DNA of 64,000 nucleotides, from positions 248,001-312,000 of the forward strand of contig JANTUC010000002.1 in the NCBI GenBank assembly GCA_026873275.1, in the 5' to 3' direction. This document shows positions 54,241-64,000 of this stretch, one piece after another. The notes beneath the pieces were generated by a model, which worked only from the letters and a program-made list of their open reading frames with translations, was not told the DNA's origin and did no database searches. Position 1 is the first letter of the stretch. Every line of letters starts with the position of its first letter. This DNA is from Pseudopithomyces maydicus. Its lineage: Eukaryota > Ascomycota > Dothideomycetes > Pleosporales > Didymosphaeriaceae. Position numbers and translations under genes: made by a program.

Positions 54241-56030
54241 TCACATCTCCGCGTGCGTCCTAATTCCCCACTTCTCCAACAAATTGTGCCTATGCCAAAA
54301 ACTCCTATACCTCTTCCCCCAAAAGAAGAACACCGGCGCCGTCCCCACCATCACAAAGCTCACACCCCCAAACACGTAGAACACCGTCGCCGGCCCCGCC
54401 TTCACCGTCCAATCATTCACAAAATAGCTAAACCCGTAGAACACAAAATTCTTGAACACCATCCCCGCGATGAATATCTCAGACGACATGTCGCGGTACG
54501 CATCGATGGCGTACGCAGACGTGGAGATGGCCGCGCAGCAGATGCCGAAGAGGTCCATGCCGTGGAATGTCGCAGTCGCGTAGTACGAGAAGTGCCTCTC
54601 TGCCATGTATCCGAAGACCATGAGGCCGATGCCTGTGAATAGACCCGGGAGCATGCCCAGGAGGCGGTACTCGGGCTCGTAGACGCCGTTGTTTTTCTTG
54701 GCGCACCACTTGATGAGGGGGTCGAGGGTCACGCCTAGGAAGATGGCGCCGAGGAGCCCGCCGAGGAAGGGCCCGAGGGAGAGGTAGCCGACGCCCGCGG
54801 CGGAGAGCAGGTAAGGCGGTGCCATGAAGATTTGGGCCATGTCGTAGGATTGGGCGACGAAGAAGGCGGTGAGGCCGCCCGTGACGATGACGATCCAGAG
54901 GATGGCGAGGTTGGTGCAGACGGCGAAGGGGGCGAGGATGAGCTGGAAGAGGTTGTCGTCGGAGAAGGTGCCGTTGAAGATGGAGAGTTCTTGGACGAAG
55001 GTCTTTTGGGGCGGAGCACGGGGGCGTGGAAGTGCTTGTCTCCACGCGGACTACGTCGTCGTCGGTATCTTTTTCTTTGGAGTCGCCCTCGTGACGGCGC
55101 TCGACTGCCGCGAGCTCTGAGAGGTTGTCATGTGCTAGCTCGTCGATCTCGTAACGTCGATCGCGGATGTACGCCGTCTCGGGGACGAACAATATGAGTA
55201 AAACACACTCTAGGGCTGTGAAAGCGATGAGGATGTGGAACAGATATCGCCATCCTAGATTCGTTGTGATGGGTCCAACGATGATGGCAGAAAAGTTCGA
55301 CGCAGCTCCCAGAATGAACTGTATAAGAGTCACCCAGACACCGCGCTGGTGTACGAAGAAGAGATCACCGATGATGGACACAACGAGTGACTCAAAAGCA
55401 GAGCTGTAAGAAAAAGAGTTAGCACCATGGCAAGAAAACAAAACCTAATGGGGTCAAGCTTACATAGAAAAGCCTTGCACGATGCGCGCTGCCAGAAGCC
55501 CATCATAGCTATACGTAGCGCTCCCAATTATAGTCCCGACCAAGCCAAAGATACTGGAGACAATGAGAAGCGGACGCTTCCCCCATTTTCGTGAAAAGGC
55601 CGAAACAAATGGCCCCGACGCTGCTGTCACCAGAAGCATGTACCCCGAGATGACCGTGATGTCGGCGACTCCGACGTTGAAGTCCAATGCGATAGTGACA
55701 AGAGCTGGCGAAAGAAGAGGTGCGAGAACGGCGGCGTAAAGGACAGAGCCATACGAGACGATGGCCATGATGGTAATCTTCTTCGCGGAAGACCAGTTCA
55801 GTGGATCGTTGGGATCGGACGAACTGCGAGACGTCAGTGATGGTTGTTGGAAAAATAAATGTACAAGCCGCAACGTACGGTTGAGGTATCAAGATAATAT
55901 CCGCATCTTTACCTGTCCCATGTTTGAGCCCAGCCGTAGCCTCCGTCCTGTGGTCTTCCTCCTCCGCGAGGATAACAGTAGCCGGCACATGCTGGAGGTG
56001 TTTGTCCTCCAGCACCCCGAGAAAACCCAT
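54241..56030 (-). CDS. MFS transporter, drug:H+ antiporter-like (DHA1 type)
   Basis: Plasma-membrane transporter with the fungal SSDPNDPLNWSSAKK entry motif before helix 1. Exons 56030-55879, 55823-55464 and 55403-54241, with 55- and 60-nt introns. Helix text is clear: LYAAVLAPLLSPALVTIAL, GYMLLVTAASGPFVSAF, RKWGKRPLLIVSSIFGLVG (MFS loop motif A), the second-half helices from LAPFAVCTNLAILWIVIV onward, and the end THAEM. Two bases are missing close together, in G5 at 55020-55024 and T4 at 55004-55007 (plus strand), inside the central cytoplasmic loop; restored, the CDS is 1677 nt, 558 residues. Relatives include polyamine and toxin exporters; specificity is unknown. It lies upstream of, and in the same direction as, the methyltransferase. 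Confidence 0.88.
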
Positions 56031-57095
56031 GATCACCGTCGTAGAACACAGGGTATCTAGCTATCGATGATGAGATCCTCCGTCGACCAAGCTCCGCGAT
56101 GCAGCAGATGGTGGGATACACAAGCGCTGCGATGACACAGGCAGGGACGAGACGAGCATGGGGAACAGCTCTAGAACATTAAAAAGGGAGGCAAGGTTGT
56201 GCCTCCGTAGCGCGTCTTGGATGCGCCCTCCATCCATTGGGGAATTGATCAGATGTACACAGGTCATTTAACGGCCTGCAGACCCCTTGTGGGGAGCGTG
56301 GGTGCTGCTCCCTCGCCCCACAAGTGGAGGTCGCTTTGCTGGACGTCTCGAGTTAGCGTTGGAGAACCCCCGTCTGTCCAAGGAATATGGGGACAGGGTG
56401 CGATTAGTTCAGGGTTCTTATCCGCGATGTCATGCGTCGCCGATAGCTAATTGCAACGAGCGTGACAGTTGGGTATTTTGGTTTCTCTCTAGCATGACCA
56501 GCGTGCCATTTTTTTGGTAGATGCCTGAGTTGAGACGAAATACGTGGGAATCGACCCTGGTCAAATTGTCTCCAAAAGAATTGCCCGTAGCGCAGCCACG
56601 TGGTGGAGACAAAATCTTGGAAGAACGCTACCCCGCAAAACTCGAAAGGTGCATCCATGCGTGGCGGAGCAACTCCCGTCATGGAGTAAATTAGTAGTAC
56701 CTTGGTTTGTAGTAGACTAATGATGGATCAATATCAATAATAAAATTCTAACAGATAATTAGTAATGTGTGTACAACAATTTTGTTGATTAATATTTGGC
56801 ACCTAGATACTAAGGGAGCTGATGCTCTTTTTCCTGGGTCTAGAATCTATTCGCACCACGTGACTTCATTGCCATGTTTTCGCTCAGTACCAGAACCATC
56901 CGGTTTATGCTTTCGTTTCGTAAGAAGAGAAAAAGGATTTGTGTCCCACGTTTAGGCTAAACTAGATACAAAGGAAGTGTTTGCATTTAACACAAGCCCT
57001 AGATTCCTGACTTGGGATCTTCTAAATCAAGCTATGACAGAGTACTGCTTGTCCACCTGGAATGTTTCTCACCGGCCGATGGTGTTAATGATGGT
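56031..57095. other. Intergenic region
   Basis: About 1 kb: MFS promoter and the 3' flank of the S33 peptidase, turning AT-rich after 56690. Nothing else is recognisable. Confidence 0.4.
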
Positions 57096-58074
57096 TTAAC
57101 CCACAAGGAAATCCCCAAGTACCTGCATATACCGTTCTCTCTCTTCGTATTGCGCCGTGTGGCTTGAATTTTCAAAAGTTACCCATTTCACTTTAGGAAT
57201 TGCTTTGAACCACCCATGGAAGGCTATATCTTGAGTCTGGTCATATTTCCCCTTCGCAAGCAAAGTCTCCACCTCGATGAGATGGGCTTTCGTCCACCCC
57301 TTCCAGCCTCGCAATGACCCAAGAATCTTGAACTCATATGGCCCCAACCTCGAACTGTTGTTAGCATTTGGCACAAAACAGCGCGCCTAATTTCTCCACT
57401 TACATGGTCAACTCCGTAGTGCGGTCTTCTGACAAATGTACAAATGCGTCTTGCAAACCCTTCGGGAAAGGATCTAAGCGGCATGTAAATCGTTTTGCAA
57501 ACTCCAGACACGCTTCCTCGTACTCAGGCCCTTCGTATTTTTCTTTCCTCTCGCACTCTGCTAATACCTGTTGATACTTTTCAGGAAGCTGCTTGAGGAG
57601 TGACTGCACGCCCTTGGTGTAAAGGTCCATATCACACGGTCCGCTAGAGATGATGAGTTTTTTCAGACCGTGTGGTTGCCGCGAGGCGTATGCGCCAGCC
57701 AAGACTCCTCCCCAACTTGATCCGTAGACGTAAAATCCTCGTGACCGGATATCCAGCTTGTCAATGAGATTCTCTAGTTCCTTTATGAAGAGGTCGAAGG
57801 TCCAGAACGTCTCGTCGCCGAGTTTTTCAGGCAAGTGCGTGGAGCTTGCACATCCGATTTGGTCATAAAATATGATAGGGATCTTGTGGTCTTTGTACAG
57901 GTCGGTGAGTGGGTACAAATACTCGTGACCTGCGCCTGGTCCACCGTGGAGGGCGATGAGTGGGGTTGCCTCGGTGACATCGCCAATGATCTTGTAAAAT
58001 GTTGACACCGGCTTTCCCGCTTCTGGAACTTCAAAGGACACCCAGCCTTCGTGAGACGGAAAATCCGCGTCCAT
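57096..58074 (-). CDS. S33-family peptidase, proline iminopeptidase-like
   Basis: Alpha/beta-hydrolase that removes N-terminal residues (proline iminopeptidase or L-amino-acid amidase type). Exon 1 is 58074-57404 and exon 2 is 57354-57096, with a 49-nt intron; 930 nt, 309 residues. The HGGPGAGHEYL oxyanion block and YDQIGCASS are typical. The nucleophile elbow is GSSWGGVLA. The acidic residue is probably in KGKYDQTQD and the His in ENSSHTAQYEERERY. The open frame extends to 58131 but without an ATG; the ATG at 58074 starts MDADFPSHEGW. No signal peptide, so probably cytosolic. No frame errors. It may be metabolic, or a trimming peptidase for a neighbouring peptide product. Confidence 0.87.
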
Positions 58075-59053
58075 TGCGATGGCCGGGAAGCCAGAGGGTA
58101 GAAATTGGATACGTGATGCTTGTTCTCTCAAGGGACTATAACTGAGGGTGAGGAGGGGCTGTCAGAAGCTGTGATAAGTACCGGCTAAATTCAATCGTTT
58201 GCCTTTTTGATAGCCGTTTGCCTTTTAGAGTTTTGTATTATTGTTAACCAATGCTACGTGCAAGTTGTGTAATTTTCGCCTCCATTGTCCGTGCATTGCC
58301 AAGAGAGGCACGACTATCGTTGATGAGCATTTTCAGCTCCGTATCATTGCGTTCATTATCTGATTTCCCTCAATGTGGAAAGTGTCACCATATATCTGTA
58401 GGTTAATATAAATCGGTCACCGAAAAGTCTTGCATACGGATATGTACTATGCTGTCTTCCATGCTGCTAAAGCCAACTACATACATATGTATCCGCGACT
58501 ACAGCCCTAACATGCTCCCTCGTCCTTTCCTTAATTTCATTTACCCTCTAAGTGTGAGATTTATGGTTATGATGTTCCTTATTGATGCATTGCATCTGGC
58601 TTGCCATTGGCTGGTGTAGGAGTGATCTAGCCAGGTTCTCATGATGACAATAAGAGGTTGAACCAGGCTGTGTTCAGCTATTACATTACACGAAAATTGC
58701 TGGCCAAAAGCGATTTCAAAGGTTCGGATCAAAGGCAAGGCTATGTAGATAGTTTTTGCATGTATTGTTCTTGAAGTGAAATCCTGGTCCCTGCAGCGTA
58801 TAGCTTGTGGGACGTTGCAATCCCGAGACCCAGGAATACTGCCTCACTGTTGGGTTGGACACGTGAACGAATGAGAACGCGACGGTTGTAAGGACGCAAC
58901 CACTCATTTTCAACACAGCTTTATTTTAGCCGCCGTCACTTTTTTTCTTTCATATCGTTGTAAGGACCAAGATAAAGATCATGTCAACTACAGTCAATGG
59001 CAAATTAACTAAAGGCAAACCAGAAGCAACAGAATCATCAACGATGAGCGTAA
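58075..59053. other. Intergenic region
   Basis: AT-rich, about 980 bp. A 63-codon minus-strand frame from an ATG at 58907 to 58716 has a weakly hydrophobic start, but nothing supports it as a gene. Confidence 0.4.
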
Positions 59054-60107
59054 TCATGTTTGAGAGATTCTTTGAAAATACGGAACTATAGGTAAAGTTA
59101 TACTACTATAAAGTATGTTTTTAGTATGAGAACCGACCTGGAATTTATCACGCCCTCTAATCCTAGCGCGATTTCGAGCCCATTCATCCAGCACTTCCCA
59201 GTTAGCGCATCGTGACACAGATGTCGTCCTGAGATTATGCTTCAAATCTGAGGCGTGCTTGCTCTTCCACTCAATCGTGTACGTGTCCAAACTGGGATGA
59301 CACATGACTTTTTGGCGGATCATATCTATGCAGTGGTCTAAACAGTTAGACAGAAGTAAGGTGGTATTACGATCTAGCGACTGCTTACCTAGATGGGCCA
59401 TGTTGTCTTTACCACCACGCATACTCACTTCAGAAGCGATAGGGTTGTAGTAGTCCGAATGAATGAATCGGCGTAGAAGATCTAAGCAATGTAAATGATG
59501 ATAGACCCCTAGAACTCCAACATAATTGTCGTTCGCGAACCGAAGGCGGTTAGTAGTGTTCGCGTCAAGGGCATACATTTCTTGGGAAGTGACATGAATA
59601 TTAAGTCCTAAGATGCGCATCAGGAAAGGTCTCACCAAATCAAACTTCAAAAAATAAGATACCTCTTAGAAGATCATCCCAAGCCTGATCTAGTTCATCA
59701 GAGGGCTGGAGGTTGAAGGGAGGGTCATGTACTCTCCACTCCTTACGCCATTCGTGAAGGAGGACATCTTTCGCCAAACCTTTCCAAATTTAGCAGTGAA
59801 CAGTTTCCAGAGACAGGTATAATATACTCTCAGGTATGTATTGGTGATCTACTTCCACTGGGGGATCACTGCTCTTTGAATAAATTGTCTCAATAGTCGA
59901 GACAACCGAAATGTAGAGAAGTAGAACGATAATTGAAATTCGGAAGACATGTGTTCCTAGAGAGTACTGATCGCGATACCTGAAGCGATGCGGTGGAACG
60001 TCTTCGTAGTCTTGAGGTTCGTGTTCGCATTTCAAAAGAGAACCAGGATCGCCTGACACTCTTTGAAAATTGATGAACATAGGACGAGTGAAACCAAATC
60101 TCTTCAT
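59054..60107 (-). CDS. UstYa-like (DUF3328) oxidase-family protein, frame interrupted
   Basis: UstYa-type proteins act in fungal ribosomal-peptide and mycotoxin pathways, where characterised members catalyse oxidative peptide cyclisation. Minus-strand start at 60107. A single membrane segment (FRISIIVLLLYISVVSTI, about residues 50-67) is followed by DHQYIPES. The ELDQAWDDLLR block leads, through an intron, to GLNIHVTSQEMYALDANTT. The two hallmark H-x-x-H-C motifs are YHHLHC and HLDHC; the second forms when the 51-nt in-frame intron 59338-59388 (GTAAGC..TAG) is removed. Another intron of about 57 nt precedes GLNIH. An in-frame TAA at 59792-59790 splits the gene after ETVHC: no intron of normal size removes it, so it is a nonsense change, an error, or a model fault. 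The C-terminal end near 59054-59130 is uncertain. Confidence 0.75.
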
Positions 60108-60733
60108 AATGAAACTAGGAAAAAGTTTTAGACTACGGAGTCGAATTTAGAACGGGTTTGAAGGATATGTAGATGTGAAGTAAATCGGCATGGAATGGAG
60201 GAGTCATCCAAGTTTGAGAGGGTCTCGCGAGGTGTGCGGAGCCTCCCTAGGAATCTTTATTGATGGGATGAATATCTTGACCGATATATAAGCAAACGGC
60301 ACGCTTGCGGTATTGAAAAAATGCCTCGGGTAGGGGTTTCTTTATCCGGCGAACGTTCGAGTGGCCTACTGCACCAGGGGAGGAAGGTAACACCCTGGGG
60401 CCAAGTTGTTGGGATCATTATCGGTATTGACGTGCACCCATATTTGATTGGGTAGATAGCCCTGTATGTCGATTCAATATGATCTCGTGTTCAATTATCC
60501 TGTTACATTCCAGAATCTTTGAGCGCCGTAACTTTGGGGCCAGCTATCGAGATGTTCTAGATGCATGTCAGATCTAGACAGTAAAACCACTGTGTTATCG
60601 TATTGAATTTGATATAAGAATCGTTGCTGATAGAATCAAGCATCGACAATTAGAAACAAAGAGCTTTTCATCTCTCTGACTACAGCCACTTTTCCATCCT
60701 TCAGATTCCTAGCAATACACGACCACATCAAAG
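60108..60733. other. Divergent promoter region UstYa-like / small secreted peptide
   Basis: 626 bp between outward-facing start codons. It contains a TCGGTATT half-site at 60421-60428. No other gene. Confidence 0.45.
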
Positions 60734-60931
60734 ATGGATCTAAAGTTCCTCCTTATTGCTTTCCTTGCGGGCATGAGCATCGCGGCACCACTCAATCAAG
60801 GTGATTCAAGTATTTCTCTAGTGAAGGTGTACTTTGATTAATAACTAGTAGTTCGTTCAGAGGTGGAACGAGATGCAGATACAGCACCAAACGCAATCGT
60901 TATTGTGACTGAAGCCAGCGACTTCGTCTAG
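60734..60931 (+). CDS. Small secreted peptide (48 residues), possible RiPP precursor or effector
   Basis: ATG at 60734 with a CAAAG leader. Exon 1 (60734-60800) encodes a clear signal peptide (KFLLIAFLAGMSIAAP). A 51-nt intron (GTGATT..TAG) joins exon 2 (60852-60931); the total is 147 nt. The mature part is acidic with little complexity (SEVERDADTAPNAIVIVT) and has no cysteine. A second acceptor (CAG at 60860) would drop three residues in frame. It lies divergent from the UstYa-like gene, the position often held by precursor peptides in UstYa pathways, but no repeated core or dibasic processing site is visible. An open Cys-bearing segment downstream (61009-61267) might be a further exon. Short length limits confidence. 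Confidence 0.45.
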
Positions 60932-61702
60932 AGTCCCTAGGAATTCAGAGGGTTTGTGACACCCAAATTAACGGCAGGGCTTGACGAGTTATGACTGAAT
61001 ATTTATAGCTTACGATGCAGGTGCCGTGAATGGTTGGGTACCTTTGCTGCTGAATTCACCTCGGAAATTGAGTGGATCCGGTATTCAAATTGTCTTGAGG
61101 AGTTTGAGTTTGACAGTTTACGATTTCTCAATAGCAATGAAAACTATTTTAGCTCTTGCTCTACCTTTCAAGTTGATCATGATGTTGAAGCATGCTCTGA
61201 AGCCAGAATATCAACAAATGCATCCCATCATTCTGTCAGTTATTCGATTGTTATCATAAGGACCTAGACAGTTTGTGCCAAATCTAGCTAGAGGCAGACC
61301 AAACGCAAAAATCCATTAACAAGGAGTACTAAAAAATAGACCAAACACAAGAGAGTGAGTGTAATTGATGAAATTGCGGAGAGCATGTTAAGAGCCCCGT
61401 CATTCTTCCTTGACGGCATATCCCTGTGAGTAATTTCTATCTCGCATAGAAAACAACACCCAAACAGTGCGAATGTGTTTATCTGCCACATCACTCTATC
61501 CTTAAAGATGGCCTAGAAATTTCTATCCAGCTTCTCAAAAATAGTAAATAGTGAACCTTCAAAATTCACCGCTATGCCAAACGACTCCCTGATTCTCAGA
61601 GACCACTACACCCTTTCCTAGAACTCCTTCCCTTGTACTCATTTACAAATCTACACAAGATGTCACCCATTTTTTTGTAATAGATGATTTACTTATCTTA
61701 CA
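60932..61702. other. Intergenic region with an open plus-strand segment
   Basis: From 61009 to the stop at 61267 one plus-strand frame is open and protein-like (RCRCREWLG, then YSNCLEEFEFDSLRF and SSCSTFQV). It follows acceptor-like TTATAG and GATGCAG and a CTGAAT branch-like site, but lacks its own ATG. The phase does not match the visible donors of the small secreted peptide gene. The rest is AT-rich 3' flank. Confidence 0.3.
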
Positions 61703-62864
61703 TTAATGCCGTGTATTTCCTGCGCTATTTGCCGATTTTGTCTTATACGATGATCTTGTAGGTGATGTCAATCGGGACAGCGCATATTGAGTTGTGAACG
61801 TGGTCTGGTTTGCCCACATTAACCCGCTACGTAAAGACCGCATGAACGGCCAAAAGTAAGTGAAGCAGGCAGTCGAGATACTTGTAAACTGTACAATTTG
61901 GACTGTGATGAAGTATGGACACACTCGGTGTGTAAAGTTAGGTTCGTAGAGTCGAGGAAGGTATATCATCTGGAGGACAGTTGCAGCAATAACTCTACCC
62001 GAGATTAGCTTCTATTCTTTCGAAGTGTTATATGAATACTGACAGTATGCGAGTGGCGAAGAACGACATGATCAACAAACGCGCGTTTATGGGCATGTTT
62101 AGTGGGAGTATCATCCAAGCAGGAAGGAGAACTAGAGCGACATCAGTCGCTGCATTTGTGGCAGCAATGTATCGCATGAAAGACAACTTGGATAGTCAGT
62201 ATTCTATCTCCACGGTTGATTGAGTTGGCTACCCACCCTGTGGAAACACTGCGATGTATCAGAGACCCACGATCCATGAATTCCACACTGGAAGGCGACC
62301 CCTAAAATAGAGCTAGTCGCCCATGAAAAGACAACCGCAGCCAAAGCATAGCTTGATCGTCGGTGCCACTCATCTAGGGAGAGTGATAGTACGCTCGCGC
62401 AAACAGATACTTTGGCGAAACACAAAGAGGCAATGAACAGAATGTCTCCAGCGTATTCGGCCTTGCTGATACTTAGTAAAGATATGTCAGATTGGAAGGA
62501 AGCGCTCGCCTTCAAAGCTGCCTCTAATTCATCCTGCGAGATATCTTCGAACTCCTTCCCCCACGGTGAGGCTTGCCGGGTAAGGAGCGTTGCGCTCTGG
62601 CAGACTCCGAATGTCTAAATCAAGTCTGTGAGCATATGCTAATTTATCTAACTTGCAAGGACAGCTCACAAATGCCAGAATCATGAATCCATCCTCCAGA
62701 CCGAGTTGACGGGTAGTCTTCAGGAAGTATCTGGTCAAAAATCTGAAGCAGACCATCAACGTGGTCAAAGCGAGCAAGAGCCAAGTAACAACTTGGAGAA
62801 TGGGATTCAAGTTTCGAGAAGTAACAGAAATCCCAGAAGATGAGCGAGCGATCAGTACACTCAT
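61703..62864 (-). CDS. Fungal-rhodopsin-domain integral membrane protein
   Basis: Seven-helix membrane protein of the fungal rhodopsin-like family (the membrane part shared with PTH11-type receptors), without a CFEM domain. Exons 62864-62670, 62614-62237, 62186-62044 and 61994-61703; introns of 49-55 nt; 1008 nt, 335 residues. Landmarks: VVTWLLLALTTLMVCFRFLTRYF, LGLEDGFMILAF, GDILFIASLCFAKVSV, GVAFQCGIHGSW with a CFHR block, NAATDVALVLLPAWMI, FFATRILVI and STACFTYFWPFMRSL. Exon joins restore continuous helices and no frame errors are needed. Family members are often near secondary-metabolite or host-interaction genes; the ligand is unknown. It faces away from the permease gene. Confidence 0.85.
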
Positions 62865-63607
62865 AGCGCTAGCTCGTGTAAAGGGACAAATGTGAGAACT
62901 ATGAAATTGGTTGGGAGGCGCAGCGGCAGCTTGTGGGCCAAACAACACTGTCCACTTGCAGATCTTCGGTTTTTTATGAAGTGTCTGTCCCCTCTTAGTG
63001 CATCGAGCTTGTTGGGTGAAATGCCATGGGATCTTTTGTTGTAATCTATACACAACCTAATACCTGATATTCCGTCTTTTGCTGTAAAATGAGGCGAAAG
63101 GATTTTGATATGAAACATCACCCCGCTTTCTGAAATGATGTGCGCTGAAGGGTGCGGGGGCGATTTTTCGATGCAGGGCTGTTGTGTTACATTGCTTCAC
63201 GAAACGTTCGTAAATGATTCGATCGATGAAAGTCCCTCTGTTTGCCTTCTCTCCTGCAGCTTATCCATCAAGAATTCGAGTAATGCATCTTGTTACCTAT
63301 TATATTTAGACATCGACGCATTGAGAATCGTTGGTTGTCTGGGGTGTGGTCAGCAACGCTGTTGGTCGGATAATATGTTGCTGTGCTACCTTCATGTGAT
63401 AATACCAGATAAGAGAATGCGAGGCATAAACTTGATTGGGAGTTTTCCTCAGGAATATCGTACTTCCTATATGCTGTGAATACGAACATCAGAGCTTATC
63501 AGATTACACCCCTGCCTCTTCCTACAGAGTTTACTTGAAGTGCACCTGTATCATCTCTTGCGGTCAATCCGACCTCTAGGTCATTAAAATATTTTCGTTT
63601 CACCACC
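62865..63607. other. Divergent promoter region rhodopsin-like / permease
   Basis: About 740 bp without a supported gene. Confidence 0.4.
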
Positions 63608-64000
63608 ATGGCTCAAGGGGAGATTGAGCTACAGGCTCCCAAAAACAATTTCATTAAGTCTGTTAGACCAGAGGAGCATGAAAATCCAATGATTAGTGAC
63701 GATAGACAACTTCTTAGACTAGGAAAGAAACCTCTTCTTAACCGAACTTTCGGATTCATGTCCATCCTTGGTTTTTCATGCTCTGCTCTGGTATCTTGGG
63801 AAGGGATCCTCTTTTCCTCGGTGGGAGGATTTTACAATGGGGGTCCAGCAGGTATTGTTTGGGGTCTCTTGATCAATTGGATAGGCGCGCTCTCTACATC
63901 CACGGTGATCGCTGAGCTAGCATCAATAGCACCGACCACTGGAGGCCAATGTGAGTCCCAATATTCATGGCATGGTTTTCACACCTTCGGAAGCGACACT
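63608..64000 (+). CDS. Amino-acid/GABA permease, 5' part (cut by window edge)
   Basis: APC-superfamily transporter of the fungal GABA/choline permease type. Exon 1 is 63608-63950, after which GTGAGT begins an intron that continues past the window. Visible: a hydrophilic N-terminus with DDRQLLRLGKKPLLNR, then helix 1 with FGFMSILGFSCSALVSWEG, GGFYNGGPAGIVWG, and helix 2 with STVIAELASIAPTTGGQY. The SMAELASxxPTxGGQY-type motif is diagnostic for the family. The ATG at 63608 has a CACCACC leader. Confidence 0.88.
   Translation, partial: MAQGEIELQAPKNNFIKSVRPEEHENPMISDDRQLLRLGKKPLLNRTFGFMSILGFSCSALVSWEGILFSSVGGFYNGGPAGIVWGLLINWIGALSTSTVIAELASIAPTTGGQCESQYSWHGFHTFGSDT

Noticed and set aside
58716..58907. 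63-codon minus-strand frame as a second candidate secreted peptide
   Set aside because: The N-terminus is only weakly hydrophobic, there is no convincing cleavage site, and nothing else supports it.

Overview
The window is nuclear DNA of a filamentous ascomycete (Pezizomycotina). The signs are short introns (about 46-180 nt, GT..AG with CTRAY-like branch sites), a DCL2-type Dicer, a DOCK-family GEF with an SH3 domain, a HbrB-type TORC2 subunit, a DUF6601-like membrane protein, a UstYa/DUF3328 protein and a fungal-rhodopsin protein. The protein style suggests Dothideomycetes, but that class is a guess. Gene models below were built by hand from reading frame, splice signals and family motifs.

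Layout. 1-42 kb is a dense, mostly housekeeping block: GEP3-like mitochondrial GTPase (-), mitochondrial aspartate aminotransferase (+), YPD1 phosphotransfer protein (+), an ASCC1/AKAP7-like 2H phosphoesterase (+), a probable HAUS4/augmin subunit (+), TruB/Pus4 pseudouridine synthase (-), a DUF6601-like membrane protein (+), proteasome alpha-2 (+), Dicer-like 2 (+), DOCK GEF (-), a secreted type-B carboxylesterase (-), SDHAF4 (-), RuvB-like 1 (-), a BET double-bromodomain protein (-) and a Utp12-domain ribosome-biogenesis protein (+). 42-49.3 kb is different: orphan ORFs with no recognisable family, long gaps, AT-rich stretches, a 38-nt tandem repeat and a 23-bp minisatellite. After the TORC2 subunit HbrB/Bit61 (49.8-52.2 kb, -), 52.7-64 kb looks like an accessory and possibly biosynthetic block: SAM methyltransferase, MFS transporter, S33 peptidase, UstYa-like protein, a tiny signal-peptide-bearing peptide gene divergent from it, a fungal-rhodopsin protein and a truncated amino-acid permease.

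The main hypothesis is that the UstYa-like gene and its divergent small secreted peptide, with the nearby methyltransferase, transporter and peptidase, form an undescribed dikaritin-like RiPP locus. A pair of CGG-N4-CCG palindromes 21 bp apart lies upstream of the methyltransferase.

A caution applies to the whole window. At least ten otherwise well-conserved genes are each broken by one or more single-base losses, nearly all in homopolymer runs and nearly all deletions. With one to three bases added back in those runs, gene lengths become exact multiples of three. This points to systematic homopolymer under-calling in the assembly rather than to pseudogenes. Frameshifted genes are therefore annotated as single CDSs with the breaks noted.
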